From Pseudomonadota bacterium (GTDB lineage: Bacteria; Pseudomonadota; Gammaproteobacteria; Steroidobacterales; Steroidobacteraceae): a DNA stretch of 64,000 nucleotides. The stretch covers positions 1-64,000 of the forward strand of contig JAJZUT010000012.1 of assembly GCA_021847105.1 (NCBI GenBank), written 5' to 3'. Positions within the stretch are counted from its first letter, which is position 1. Each line of letters starts with the position of its first letter. The translations under genes were made by a program, and so were the position numbers. The notes under the pieces were generated by a model, which was not told the origin of the DNA, ran no database searches, and worked only from the letters and a program-made list of their open reading frames with translations. Below are positions 54,746 through 63,993 of this stretch, piece after piece.

Positions 54746-57700
54746 GCGCGCGCGCCGCTTTTCCTCTGCGCCGTCTCAGCCGCGACGACGTCGCTCAGGA
54801 AATCAAGCTCGGCCTGTTCGCGCACGGTGCGCCGGTGGTGCTGCCACAGCTCCCCGATACGCTCCTGGGCGCACTGTTTGCGATCGACCAGCACCCGCGT
54901 GCGCAGCTGGCCGCGCGGGGCGCTCGGCACCTTGGCGAACACGAACTCGTTGCTGATCAGATCCATGAACGGGCCGCACTTGCTGGTCGGCATGATGAAC
55001 ACCAGCTGCAGGCCGAGCGAGCGCGTCAGGTAATCGATCACCTCGCGCGAGCGGCTCTCGTCCATCTTCGAGAACGCCTCGTCCACCAGCACCATGCGCA
55101 GGTGGCTCGTCCCCTCCGCGTAGCGCAGCGCCGAGGTGATGCTCGCCGAGCGGATGATGTAGGCGGGCGTCTCGAGCTGCCCGCCGCTGCCGGTGCCGTA
55201 CTCCGAGAGCGCGATCGGCGGCTTGCCCTCGACTTCCTTGTAGATCTCGTAGCGATGATAGTTGCGGTAATCGGCGATCCGCTCGAGCTCCTGCAGGGAC
55301 TTGTGCTCATCCTCCCCGAGTAGCAGCGCCATCAGCCTCTCGCGCACCTGCGTTGATTTCGGCGACAGGCGCGTCTCGAACAGACCCTCTCCCTCCCCGA
55401 GCGCCGGATTGTGCACGACCTCCTTCAGAAACTGCGCGTATTCGCGAAACTCCGGTACCCACTCGTGCGCGAAGCGGAAGCGTTCACGGTCCGAGCCGAA
55501 GCGATGCTGGGTGAGTTCGCGGTTCAGCAGCTCGAGCTGGCGCTCCCCGTCGCGCAGCGATTGGTGAATCTCCTGACACAGATGCGAGACGAACGCCTCA
55601 TTGAAGCTCGTCTTGAGACTCTTCAGCTGCTCGTGCTTCTCGATGAGCACGTTGTTGCGCAGGATGTTGTAGATCCGATCGATCTCCCGGCGCAGCTCGC
55701 ACAGGCCGACGAACAGCGCCGCATCGTACTGACCGGCGAACGCCGTGTAGATGAGGGCATCGGACGGGCGACACTTCTGGTTGTGCTCGAGAATGCCTGC
55801 GGCAATGGCGCTCTGGGCACGGTGCAGACGGGTCTTGACCTCCTCGAGCTCGCGCCCGGCGCGAACCGGTTCGAAGTCATTCGCCTCGGCCTCGGCGTGC
55901 TGTAGACGGGCCTGCAGATCGAACTCGGGCCACTGCGTGTGTACGGCCGTCAGATCGCGCTCGGCCTGCGCCATGTGTGCCTGGGCCTCCTCTTTGTGCC
56001 GGCCGAGTTCGGCGAGCCGCCGCTGCAGATCGTTCAGCTCCTTCTGCAGCTCACCGGTGCGCTTGTGAAGCGCAGCCTCCTCGGCGCGCAGGGCGTCCTC
56101 CTCCGCCCGCAGGCTGAGCAGTTGTGCCTCGAGCCCCTCGTGCTCATCCACCTGCAGACTCTCGAGCTGCAGCTCCACGCGGCGCAGCTCCCGGTGCACC
56201 TCGAGCAGCTCCGCCAGGCAGTCTGCGTGCCTCACCGCGCCGAGCGCATCGATGGCCTGCAGCAACCGCGCGCTGTCTTGCAGGGCGAGGTTGGCCTCCT
56301 GGCGCTGCGCGGTCAGTCGCTCGAGCTCCACCTTGCGTGCCCGCAGCGCTCGCTCGCGCGCCGCGGCGCCGAACACGAGGTCCGCGTCCGCCACATCGCA
56401 GCGAAACATCGAGTAGCTGCCCGAAGCCATGCCCTCGACGGTGACCCCGCGGGCCGTCTGGCGCAGCGCCTCGGGGCCCTGCACCCGCACCACGCTGCCG
56501 TAACTGGCGCTGAGGTACGCCTGGGCAACGGCGTGCGTAAAGGTCAGCACGTGAACGATGGAGTCCGCCGGCAGACTGACGCGCGCCGCATCGCGCAGGG
56601 CCTTGCTGCCCTGGATGACCCGCGCGCGATTGTCTCTGCCGCTGAGGGCACGCACGATGCGGATGGCCTGCGCCTCGTAGTCAGGATCCACGATGAGGGC
56701 GAAGCGCGCGCCGCCGAGGTAGCCCTCGATGGCCGCTTGCCAGCGCGCCTCGGTGACCTCGATGTGATCGCAGAGCACGCGCACGTCGGCCTGCGGACAC
56801 TGCACGCGGATCGCATCGAGGGCGCGCTCGACATAAGCGGGGTAAACGACCTGCTTGGCCTCGAGCCGCGCGATCTCACGCTCTTTCTGCGTCGCCTGTT
56901 CGGTGAGCTGCGCGTAGTGCTGCCGGCGGCCCTGATGCGCATGCGCCACCGTGTCCCGGCGGCTCTCGGGGTGACTCTCGCGCCGCTGCCAATAATCGGC
57001 GAGCTGCGCGTGTGCGCGCTGCGCGCGCCGCGCCTGATCGAGCTCGGCCTCGAGCCGCGCGAGGCTGTGAGTCAGATCCTGCTGCAGGAACAGCGACACA
57101 TCGAGCGCCCCACCGGACTCCTCGAGCGCCTCGCGCACCACCCGCCGAGCCTCGAGGTCGGTGAGCGCTGGCAGCTCCGTGCGCAGCGAGGGCAGCGCCA
57201 GCAGATCCGCGAGCTCCTTCGCGGCGGCGCGATTGCGCGTGACTTGCTGAGCCTGCGTCAGCAGCTGCAGGGCGGCGGGCTTGAGCCGCGCCTCGAGCGC
57301 CGCGCGCGCGCTGTCGAGCGCATCCTTCTGCTGCAGCGCCGCAATGCCCTTGCGCTGCGCCTCGAGACTGATCAGCGTCTCGCGCAATTGCCGGCTGCGC
57401 GCGTCGGCGAGCCCGATGCTGCCGAGATTTTCCTGCAGATCCCGCGCGAGGCGCTCACGCGCTTCGCTCGTGCGCAGGAACTGCGATTGCTGCTCGAGAT
57501 AGGCCGCACGGGCGCGCGCATATTCGCGCGTGTTGAGCTCGATCCAGCCTTCCAGGTAACTCTGTGTGTGATGCCCTGCCGACTCGAGCCGCTGTGCGCT
57601 GTCCTTCAGCCCCTGCGCCTCACGCTCCAAGCCATGGATGGTCTTCAGCTGGCTCGAGACCGAGCGGATCGCCTCGCCCAGATCCTTGCGCTCGAGCACC

Positions 57701-58407
57701 TCGTCCGCGACGAACTGATTGATGCTGCTCACGGGCTTGTAGGCCATGAAGCGCGAGAACGCGCGCGCGGCGGCGAGCGCCTCGCGCTCGGAGACCGAGT
57801 CACGCTTGCCGCGCAACGCGGCGTAGAGCCGGCGCAGATACGCGCGCTTCTGGTCGTAACGCTCCACGGCACGCTGACCGTAGCGCGCGATCAGCTTCTG
57901 CTGGAGTTCATCGAGCAACACCGTGTGCCGCGCCGTGGCGCGCGTCTCGAGAAACGCGTCGATCTCGAGCTCGACCTCCGGCAGGATGAAAAACGCCAGC
58001 GCCTCCTCGCGGGCCAGGGGCTGCTTGCCCGACTGATCGAGCCAGGCGCGCACGCCAATGACCGCGGTGAACCGCTCGGCGTCCTCGCCCCGGGTGGGAT
58101 GAAACACCGCCGCGAGATATCCGTCGGTCGGTTCGGTGCGCGCATAACTGCCGTCGTCGCAGCCGAGCACGTAGGAGGCGAGCGTGCGCACCCGCTTGCC
58201 GCCACGGCCGCGCTGGGTCGTCTCCTCCTGGCCGGGGTTGTAGTGAAACAGGTGCTCGTGCGCGGCGGTCATCACGGTCTGCAGCGCATCCCCGGCGCTG
58301 GTCTTGCCCGAGCCATTGGCGCCGGAGAACAGGTTCACCGGGCCGAGGTCGAACTCCCCGTCCGGAATGTTGCCCCAGTGCACGAACACGAAGCGCTTAA
58401 GGAACAT
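54742..58407 (-). CDS. jetC: Wadjet system SMC-like ATPase JetC
   Basis: A 1,221-residue MukB/SMC-like motor. Walker A is FSGANGSGKTSAGDALQ (Lys35), the ABC signature is EYGTGSGGQLETPAYII, and Walker B is MVLVDEAFSKMDESRS. Two long coiled-coil arms flank a hinge-like core near the middle. It binds DNA, extrudes loops with JetA and JetB and presents circular plasmids to JetD. The start MFLKRFVFVHWG at 58407 has GAGAGG just upstream. All catalytic motifs look intact. Confidence 0.95.
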   Translation of the reverse strand: MFLKRFVFVHWGNIPDGEFDLGPVNLFSGANGSGKTSAGDALQTVMTAAHEHLFHYNPGQEETTQRGRGGKRVRTLASYVLGCDDGSYARTEPTDGYLAAVFHPTRGEDAERFTAVIGVRAWLDQSGKQPLAREEALAFFILPEVELEIDAFLETRATARHTVLLDELQQKLIARYGQRAVERYDQKRAYLRRLYAALRGKRDSVSEREALAAARAFSRFMAYKPVSSINQFVADEVLERKDLGEAIRSVSSQLKTIHGLEREAQGLKDSAQRLESAGHHTQSYLEGWIELNTREYARARAAYLEQQSQFLRTSEARERLARDLQENLGSIGLADARSRQLRETLISLEAQRKGIAALQQKDALDSARAALEARLKPAALQLLTQAQQVTRNRAAAKELADLLALPSLRTELPALTDLEARRVVREALEESGGALDVSLFLQQDLTHSLARLEAELDQARRAQRAHAQLADYWQRRESHPESRRDTVAHAHQGRRQHYAQLTEQATQKEREIARLEAKQVVYPAYVERALDAIRVQCPQADVRVLCDHIEVTEARWQAAIEGYLGGARFALIVDPDYEAQAIRIVRALSGRDNRARVIQGSKALRDAARVSLPADSIVHVLTFTHAVAQAYLSASYGSVVRVQGPEALRQTARGVTVEGMASGSYSMFRCDVADADLVFGAAARERALRARKVELERLTAQRQEANLALQDSARLLQAIDALGAVRHADCLAELLEVHRELRRVELQLESLQVDEHEGLEAQLLSLRAEEDALRAEEAALHKRTGELQKELNDLQRRLAELGRHKEEAQAHMAQAERDLTAVHTQWPEFDLQARLQHAEAEANDFEPVRAGRELEEVKTRLHRAQSAIAAGILEHNQKCRPSDALIYTAFAGQYDAALFVGLCELRREIDRIYNILRNNVLIEKHEQLKSLKTSFNEAFVSHLCQEIHQSLRDGERQLELLNRELTQHRFGSDRERFRFAHEWVPEFREYAQFLKEVVHNPALGEGEGLFETRLSPKSTQVRERLMALLLGEDEHKSLQELERIADYRNYHRYEIYKEVEGKPPIALSEYGTGSGGQLETPAYIIRSASITSALRYAEGTSHLRMVLVDEAFSKMDESRSREVIDYLTRSLGLQLVFIMPTSKCGPFMDLISNEFVFAKVPSAPRGQLRTRVLVDRKQCAQERIGELWQHHRRTVREQAELDFLSDVVAAETAQRKSGARA

Positions 58408-59110
58408 CCGCCTCTCCCTGCGGCTCGCGCCCGGCGTGCCCGTGCGGCACCGGCACGGCATCCGCCCCCGTGCCGGGCTCGGAGGGACCCTGCAGCGCCT
58501 CGATGGCCTCGGTACTGACGAAATCGACGATCATCGGATGAATGCGCAGCCACGCCTCGCTCTGCTCGAGCTCCTCCTCGGAACGGTACTCGATCAGGCG
58601 CAGCTGGCGCAGGCGCTGGAACAGCCGCCGCCGCTCGGTGGCCTTCTCCGGCAGCGTGCGGTTGAGCCAATTGCGCAGCGCCAGGCTCACCGCCTCGAGC
58701 GGCTCGGTGGCATAGCCCTCGCCGTCGATCTTGCCCTCGCGCAGCGCCTTGTCGTACTGCGCCCGCAGCACGAGGATCAGCGCCACCTCCTGTTGGTTGA
58801 GACGCGCGCGCAGGCTGCCGCCGAAGGCCTGCTCGGCGGCCTGCTCCATGCCGGGCGTACGGCTGCCAGGCGGATACAGACGCACGTACTCGAAGCGCCG
58901 ATCGTGATGCAGCTCGATGCCGTAGAGCGCGAGTGCCTCGAGCACGAGCGGCTCGATGCGCACGAACCGATCGTACAGCTCCCGCTCGATCTGTGACTCC
59001 GCGCGCAACAGCACCCCATAGTTGAGCAGCCGGATGAGCAGCTCGCGCAGCTGCTCGAGCGACACCCCGCTCGGCTCGAGCCGCGCCTCGAGATACCTAC
59101 TCAGCTCCAC
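58397..59110 (-). CDS. jetB: Wadjet system subunit JetB (MukE-like)
   Basis: A 237-residue winged-helix (DUF4194/MukE-like) protein. LNQQEVALILVLRAQYDKAL and ATERRRLFQRLRQLRLIEY are conserved in JetB. The GTG at 59110, placed behind AGGAGG, is the start; it overlaps the end of jetA, and the frame further upstream is jetA read in another phase. It bridges JetA and JetC in the complex. Its end overlaps jetC by 11 bases. Confidence 0.9.
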   Translation of the reverse strand: MELSRYLEARLEPSGVSLEQLRELLIRLLNYGVLLRAESQIERELYDRFVRIEPLVLEALALYGIELHHDRRFEYVRLYPPGSRTPGMEQAAEQAFGGSLRARLNQQEVALILVLRAQYDKALREGKIDGEGYATEPLEAVSLALRNWLNRTLPEKATERRRLFQRLRQLRLIEYRSEEELEQSEAWLRIHPMIVDFVSTEAIEALQGPSEPGTGADAVPVPHGHAGREPQGEADVP

Positions 59111-60551
59111 CGGCGCCTCCTGCGGACTCGACGACGCGCACCAGGAACTCATCGCTCGCCGTGAAGTACTCCCCCGCCACGCGCCGGCCGGTCGGCTGCA
59201 CCTCGAAGGCGAGACCGAAGCGCTCCCAGCCGGCCGCACCCACCTCGATCACGTGCGCGGCCTGCAGCAGCTCGCGCGCATCGCGCACCGGCAGCGCGCT
59301 GGTGCGGATCTCGTGCCCGCCCGCCAGCGCGTTGAGCAGGTACCCGTGCAGTTCGCGGTTGTTGAATGCGAAGGCGCGCTCGAGCGCCTGCTCGATGAAC
59401 AGTCGCCGGCGGGCCTCCCGGTCGTCAGCGGCCGGCGGCTCGAGCTGTGTGGCCACCGTGCGCCGCCGCTCGCCGCTGTAGAGGCGCAGGTGATCCGGGT
59501 CGACGAAGCCGACCTCGAGCGCTGCGAGGTGCTCGCCCGCGGCGGCGAGCTGCAGATCCTGCTGCGCTTCGGCGAGCGGCGCGAGCCGCTCGAATGCCGC
59601 GAGCAACGCGTGCTGGCTCGCCTCGGTGAAGCTCAGCTGACGCAGCAGAATGTCGGCCCGGCGGGTGAACCCGTGCAGCGACTGGCGCAACGCCGGCAGC
59701 ATCACCTCCGCGGCGCTGTGCAGACGGCTCTCGATCTGATCGAGCACGGTCAGGTACACCGAGCGGCGCCCCTCGCCGATCAGCTCCGGGGTGAGCCGGC
59801 GCAGCTCCCGCTCGACCGCCGCCTTGCTCTCGCGGCGCTGGGCCCGGGCGCGGCGCAGCAGCTCATCGAGCTCGTCGCGATACTTGACGACGCTGTCCTC
59901 GGAGAAGCGCAGCGCCACATCGGGCATGAAACGCTTCTCCATGAACTCGAAGAACTCCTCACTCGCCCGGCGCACCAGCTGCTGCGCCTCGACCTCGCGG
60001 ATCAGCTGGCGCTTGCGCTCCTCGAGCTCGGCGATGATGTCGGAGAAATCCGAGACGATCCGCTCGGAGTATTCGTACGCATCGAGCAGGTCGTAGACCT
60101 CGTGCTTGTCGAGAAACGAACGCAGCGCACTGCAGGTGTTGCGCATGTTGCGGTGGCGGGTGCGAAAGCGGCTGCCGGCGAGCTCCTCCAGGGGCTGGGT
60201 GAACAGCCGGCCGATCCGGGTGAAGCCGTACGTGCTGCTGAGGGTGACCTCATCGACATTGCGTTCAAGCCAGCCGTGCTCGAGCAGCAGATTGAGCATC
60301 CAGGCCGCCTGCTCGCGCTCGGCGCGGACGGGCGGGGCGGTGTCGTCCTCCTCGCTCTCGAGCACCGGCGTGCGGGTGATCGCCTCCTGGAATACCTCGA
60401 TCACGAGCTCCCGGTGCACCACGCGGCTGTAATCGGCGAGTGAGCTGTACAGCCGTGCATACAGCGTGCGCAGGCACGCCACCGCCTGCTCGCGGTACTT
60501 GCCGGTCAGGGGGCGAAAGAAATGCAGCCGCTCATCGGCAAACAGCGTCAC
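59097..60551 (-). CDS. jetA: Wadjet system subunit JetA (kleisin, MukF-like)
   Basis: A 484-residue kleisin-type protein (DUF5716). It starts VTLFADERLHFFRPLTGKY, close to the usual JetA N-terminus, so GTG at 60551 is chosen, with GAGGA about ten bases upstream. Then come a winged-helix segment, a central helical region with SAEVMLPALRQSLHG and RADILLRQLSFT, and a C-terminal wing. It closes the JetBC ring. It is first in the jetABCD operon, with 111 bases between it and the Rieske gene. Confidence 0.9.
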   Translation of the reverse strand: MTLFADERLHFFRPLTGKYREQAVACLRTLYARLYSSLADYSRVVHRELVIEVFQEAITRTPVLESEEDDTAPPVRAEREQAAWMLNLLLEHGWLERNVDEVTLSSTYGFTRIGRLFTQPLEELAGSRFRTRHRNMRNTCSALRSFLDKHEVYDLLDAYEYSERIVSDFSDIIAELEERKRQLIREVEAQQLVRRASEEFFEFMEKRFMPDVALRFSEDSVVKYRDELDELLRRARAQRRESKAAVERELRRLTPELIGEGRRSVYLTVLDQIESRLHSAAEVMLPALRQSLHGFTRRADILLRQLSFTEASQHALLAAFERLAPLAEAQQDLQLAAAGEHLAALEVGFVDPDHLRLYSGERRRTVATQLEPPAADDREARRRLFIEQALERAFAFNNRELHGYLLNALAGGHEIRTSALPVRDARELLQAAHVIEVGAAGWERFGLAFEVQPTGRRVAGEYFTASDEFLVRVVESAGGAGGAE

Positions 60552-60662
60552 GTCGGGGATTCCTCGGGCGCCGATGCGCCCGGGCGCATCGTAACGCAAC
60601 CCCGGACCGATCGGCAGCCGCACCCGGCCCGCGAGCTCCCCGAGCCGCGGATCCTCCGTGGC

Positions 60663-61760
60663 TCACAGTGGAACGCTGCAACGGGCCAGCACCTCGCGCA
60701 GATCGCGCAACGGCGGGAACACCTCGTTGTTCCAGTCGCTCCCCTGTGCATCGTGGGCGCGCTGCTCGTACTCGACGATCTCCTTGTCTTCGCGAAAGAT
60801 GTTCTCGGTAAACCACACCACGAACGGCCAGACCATGTGTATCAGGCCCGGCACGGGCGGCTTCTTCACCGACAGGTAGCCGAAGGTGCGGTTGGTGCGC
60901 TGCTCGGCATCGAGCGGCGTGTAACACAGCCACACGTCGAGCACCGGATCCTGGGTCTGCTCGATATTGCGACCCACCCAGACCTTCAGACTCTGCGCCG
61001 GATAGTCGGTGCGGATGCGCATGTGGTCGCGGAAGTCCTGCTTCTCCTCGCCGCCGCGCGTGCGCATCAGATCGACGATGACGCGCTCGCCCATCGAGGA
61101 CTTGCCCTCGGTGCGGCTGAAGCTGTATTCCACCTCGGCCCATTGCTCCCCGTGGCGCCGCCCGAGGCAGCTCGCGCGGATCGAGCCCATCTGCTTGCGG
61201 TGCAGGAACTGGTGGTTCATGTCGAAGAGATTCTCGTGCATGAACGTGTAGTGGCAGGCCACCTCGCGATTGAGCCGGCGGGTCTTGTAGTCGCGCCGCT
61301 GCGAGGCACCCAGCGAGGCCGGCAAGCGCTCGGCGGCCAGCGCCGGGTCGCCCGGGAAGATGAAGATCAGGCCATCGATCTCGCGCACCGGGTAGCTGCG
61401 CACGCCGTTCGGCCGGCGCTCCTTGCCGAGGTAGGGCACGTCCACGCACTTGCCGGCGCAGTCGTACGCCCAACCGTGGTAGTGGCACTTGAGCTGATCG
61501 CCTGCGACCACCCCGAGATGCAACGGCACCTGCCGGTGAGCGCAACGGTCCTCGAGCGCAAAGACCTGGCCGCTCTGGCCACGGTACAGCGCGATCGGTT
61601 CCCCGGCGAAGCGACGGCCGAGGATCCGGCCCGCCTTGAGCTCATCAGACCAGGCGAGCGGGTACCAATAATCCGGATTGGCCGCCGTGCGGCGCAAATC
61701 GACACCCCCTGCCGGACGCAATGCGTGCGCGGCAGCCAAAATCACTTGCTCGTCCGGCAT
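60663..61760 (-). CDS. Rieske [2Fe-2S] aromatic-ring-type oxygenase
   Basis: A 365-residue oxygenase alpha-subunit-like protein. The Rieske cluster ligands are CAHRQVPLHLG and CHYHGWAYDCAG (CxH ... CxxH). The catalytic iron site is indicated by FMHENLFDMNHQFLHRKQMG (two His, Asp-bridged). It is close to the VanA/PobA group, which demethylates or hydroxylates small aromatics. No reductase or ferredoxin partner is adjacent, so an electron donor must be elsewhere. The start MPDEQVILAA at 61760 fits; the longer frame upstream lacks similarity. Confidence 0.88.
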   Translation of the reverse strand: MPDEQVILAAAHALRPAGGVDLRRTAANPDYWYPLAWSDELKAGRILGRRFAGEPIALYRGQSGQVFALEDRCAHRQVPLHLGVVAGDQLKCHYHGWAYDCAGKCVDVPYLGKERRPNGVRSYPVREIDGLIFIFPGDPALAAERLPASLGASQRRDYKTRRLNREVACHYTFMHENLFDMNHQFLHRKQMGSIRASCLGRRHGEQWAEVEYSFSRTEGKSSMGERVIVDLMRTRGGEEKQDFRDHMRIRTDYPAQSLKVWVGRNIEQTQDPVLDVWLCYTPLDAEQRTNRTFGYLSVKKPPVPGLIHMVWPFVVWFTENIFREDKEIVEYEQRAHDAQGSDWNNEVFPPLRDLREVLARCSVPL

Positions 61761-61983
61761 GGACGCCCCCACGTTGTAGTCGTAGGGTGAGATTACGCTG
61801 AAGCCGTCTGCAGAAGAAAGGTCAGTTGTGTGACAGCGGGCGCCCCTGGCCCGGGGGCCGAGGACAAGCCCCGGGGCGCCGGCCCGCAGCCGGACGCAGG
61901 CGCGGCGTGCACGGCCCTTCGACCGAGCGGCCCGGCCACCCTGCACCACGACGCAACAGACTGTTTTTGATGAGAATTTTAGA

Positions 61984-62060
61984 GATGGCGGAGCGGACGG
62001 GACTCGAACCCGCGACCCCCGGCGTGACAGGCCGGTATTCTAACCAGCTGAACTACCGCT
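61984..62060 (-). tRNA. tRNA-Asp (anticodon GTC)
   Basis: On the minus strand the 77-nt gene begins GGAGCGGTAGTTCAGCTGG, has anticodon loop CTGTCAC with anticodon GTC, a T arm GGGTTCGAGTCCC, and ends GTCCGCTCCGCCA with the CCA encoded. The acceptor stem GGAGCGG/CCGCTCC pairs perfectly. Confidence 0.97.
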
Positions 62061-62175
62061 CCACCTGAAGGGGCGCGCATCCTAGCGAACGCGGCGTCCC
62101 TTGTCCATCCATTCGGTGCCGGTGCGCCGTGTGCGCCCAGGGCTGCGGCCGTCAACCGGAAAGAGACACAATTCG

Positions 62176-62206
62176 TTGAAGTCCCGGTGCTTCCTTTCGC
62201 TATAGT
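62176..62206 (+). promoter_or_regulatory. Candidate promoter for the DUF2844 gene
   Basis: TTGAAG (62176) and TATAGT (62201) resemble -35 and -10 boxes, but the spacing is 19 bases. The -10 box is only 6 bases before the chosen ATG, so the mRNA would be nearly leaderless. Confidence 0.35.
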
Positions 62207-62212
62207 CATGGC

Positions 62213-62692
62213 ATGAACTCGCTTGCACCCGCCGCGGCCACCGTGCTCGCGTGCACCGGTATGCTCTGTTCCCTGGCGGCCGTCGTACCCGCCCGGGCCG
62301 CCCTCGGCCAGCCGGCCACTTCGGTGGCCGCCGATCAGCTGCGCATGAAGGGCCAGATCCGTCACGCCACCGGCACCGGCTACCGGGTGGATCAAATCAC
62401 CGCGCCCGGCGGCACGCTGGTCAAGGAGTTCATCTCGCCCGCGGGCATCGTGTTCGCAGTCAGCTGGCGCGGCCCGACCCTGCCGAATCTCGCCCAGACC
62501 CTCGGCAGCACTTACTTCGGCATGCTCAAGACTGCCGAGCGCGGCGAGCGTGCCGGCCTCGGCCACAACCACGTGCAGCTGCGCACCCCGCAGCTCGTCG
62601 TGCATGCCGGCGGGCACATGCGCTACTTCTTCGGCATGGCCTATGTGCCCTCGCTTCTACCCCCGAACGTGTCGGTTGCCGACCTCCACTGA
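62213..62692 (+). CDS. DUF2844 family exported protein
   Basis: A 159-residue protein with a signal peptide (about residues 1-30, ending ARAALG). The body carries DQITAPGGTLVKEFISPAGIVF and AVSWRGPTLPNLAQTLG and ends with VVHAGGHMRYFFGMAYVP, the conserved DUF2844 pattern. Function is unknown. It is followed after 20 bases by a DUF3443 gene, a pairing seen in other proteobacteria, so they are likely coexpressed. Confidence 0.85.
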   Translation: MNSLAPAAATVLACTGMLCSLAAVVPARAALGQPATSVAADQLRMKGQIRHATGTGYRVDQITAPGGTLVKEFISPAGIVFAVSWRGPTLPNLAQTLGSTYFGMLKTAERGERAGLGHNHVQLRTPQLVVHAGGHMRYFFGMAYVPSLLPPNVSVADLH

Positions 62693-62712
62693 ATCCTGCA
62701 ACGAGGTTTTCC

Positions 62713-63993
62713 GTGCGCAAGACCCTGCTCGTCGGTCTCCTGCTGAGCGTGCTCGCCATCGCCGGATGTGGCGGCGGCGGCAGCTCGAGCGTCGCGAATT
62801 CCAGCAGTAGCGGCGGCAGTAGCGGCGGGCAGACGCCCCCCTCCTCCGGAGGGAACGTCGTCACCATGACCGTCGATGCCGGACCGAACGGCAACTCCGT
62901 CGACATTCCCTACATCACGGTCACGGTGTGCGAACCGGGCACCTCGCAATGCCAGACCTTCGATCACATCGAGGTCGACACCGGCTCCTACGGGCTGCGC
63001 ATCGTCGCGGGCGCGTTGGATACCGCCGGCAACCCGTTCTCGCTCGTGCTGCCGACGGAGACGGTGAACGGCAGCCCGCTCGTCGAATGTACCCAGTTCG
63101 TCGATGGCTACAGCTGGGGGCCGATCAAGACCGCCGATGTCGACATCGGAGGCGAGTCGGCGCAGAACGTGCCCATGCAGCTGATCGGCGATCCGAACTA
63201 CAGCAGCGTTCCGAGCGGCTGTCAGAGCACCGGCTCGGCGGAGGACACCGTGTCCACCTTCGGCGCCAACGGCATCCTCGGCGTCGGCACGTTCGCCGAT
63301 GACTGCGGCCAGACCTGTGCGCAGCAGGTCCCCCAGCCGGCGGTCTACTACATCTGCCCCGCGAGCGGCTGTCTTGGCAGCACGGTGCCCGAGAGCGAAC
63401 AGGTGACCGATCCGGCCGTGGACTTCGCCACCGACAACAACGGGGTCATCATCGAACTGCCACCGCTCGGCGCCACCGGCACCGCGAGCACGGTCACCGG
63501 CTCGCTGGTGTTCGGCATTGGCACGGAAGGCAACAACGGCATGAGCGCGCAGACGGTGCTCACGGCCAACAACTACGGCTACATCAGCACGACCTACAAC
63601 GGCCAGTCACTGCCCTACTCGTTCTTCGATACCGGCTCGAATGCCTTTTATTTCAACGACAGCACCATCCCGCACAGCTGCGTGAGTCAGGGCAGCTGGT
63701 TCTGCCCGACCAGTACGCTGACCCTCTCGGCGAGCAACCTCGGCCAGAACGGCGTGCAGTCGACGGTGACGTTCTCCCTCGCCAACGCCGGCACCGAGTT
63801 CAACCAGTACCCGTCCAATACGGCGTTCGACGACATCGGCGCGAACGCCGGCAATCAGTCCTCTTTCTGCCCGAACAGCGCCACCAACTGCTCGTTCGAC
63901 TTCGGGTTGCCCTTCTTCTTCGGACGCAACGTGTACGTCGCCTTTTACGGCGCGCTCACCAGCGCCGGCACCGGACCGTATTTCGCGTACTGA
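62713..63993 (+). CDS. DUF3443 family lipoprotein
   Basis: A 426-residue protein starting at GTG 62713 behind GAGG. The signal ends in lipobox AIAGC, then a Gly/Ser-rich linker. The body has VEVDTGSYGLRIV-like HIEVDTGSYGLRIVAGAL and YSFFDTGSNAFYFND, two DTGS motifs like aspartyl-protease fold proteins, plus several cysteines (FADDCGQTCAQQV). Function is unknown; it is the usual partner of DUF2844. Complete: the stop lies 7 bases before the window end. Confidence 0.87.
   Translation: MRKTLLVGLLLSVLAIAGCGGGGSSSVANSSSSGGSSGGQTPPSSGGNVVTMTVDAGPNGNSVDIPYITVTVCEPGTSQCQTFDHIEVDTGSYGLRIVAGALDTAGNPFSLVLPTETVNGSPLVECTQFVDGYSWGPIKTADVDIGGESAQNVPMQLIGDPNYSSVPSGCQSTGSAEDTVSTFGANGILGVGTFADDCGQTCAQQVPQPAVYYICPASGCLGSTVPESEQVTDPAVDFATDNNGVIIELPPLGATGTASTVTGSLVFGIGTEGNNGMSAQTVLTANNYGYISTTYNGQSLPYSFFDTGSNAFYFNDSTIPHSCVSQGSWFCPTSTLTLSASNLGQNGVQSTVTFSLANAGTEFNQYPSNTAFDDIGANAGNQSSFCPNSATNCSFDFGLPFFFGRNVYVAFYGALTSAGTGPYFAY

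Noticed and set aside
55939-58518. 859-codon plus-strand open frame opposite jetC
   Set aside because: Mirror of the jetC coiled-coil codon pattern; no recognisable motifs.
61984-62060. tRNA-Asp as an integration site for an island
   Set aside because: I could not find a direct repeat of the tRNA 3' end or an integrase gene in the window.
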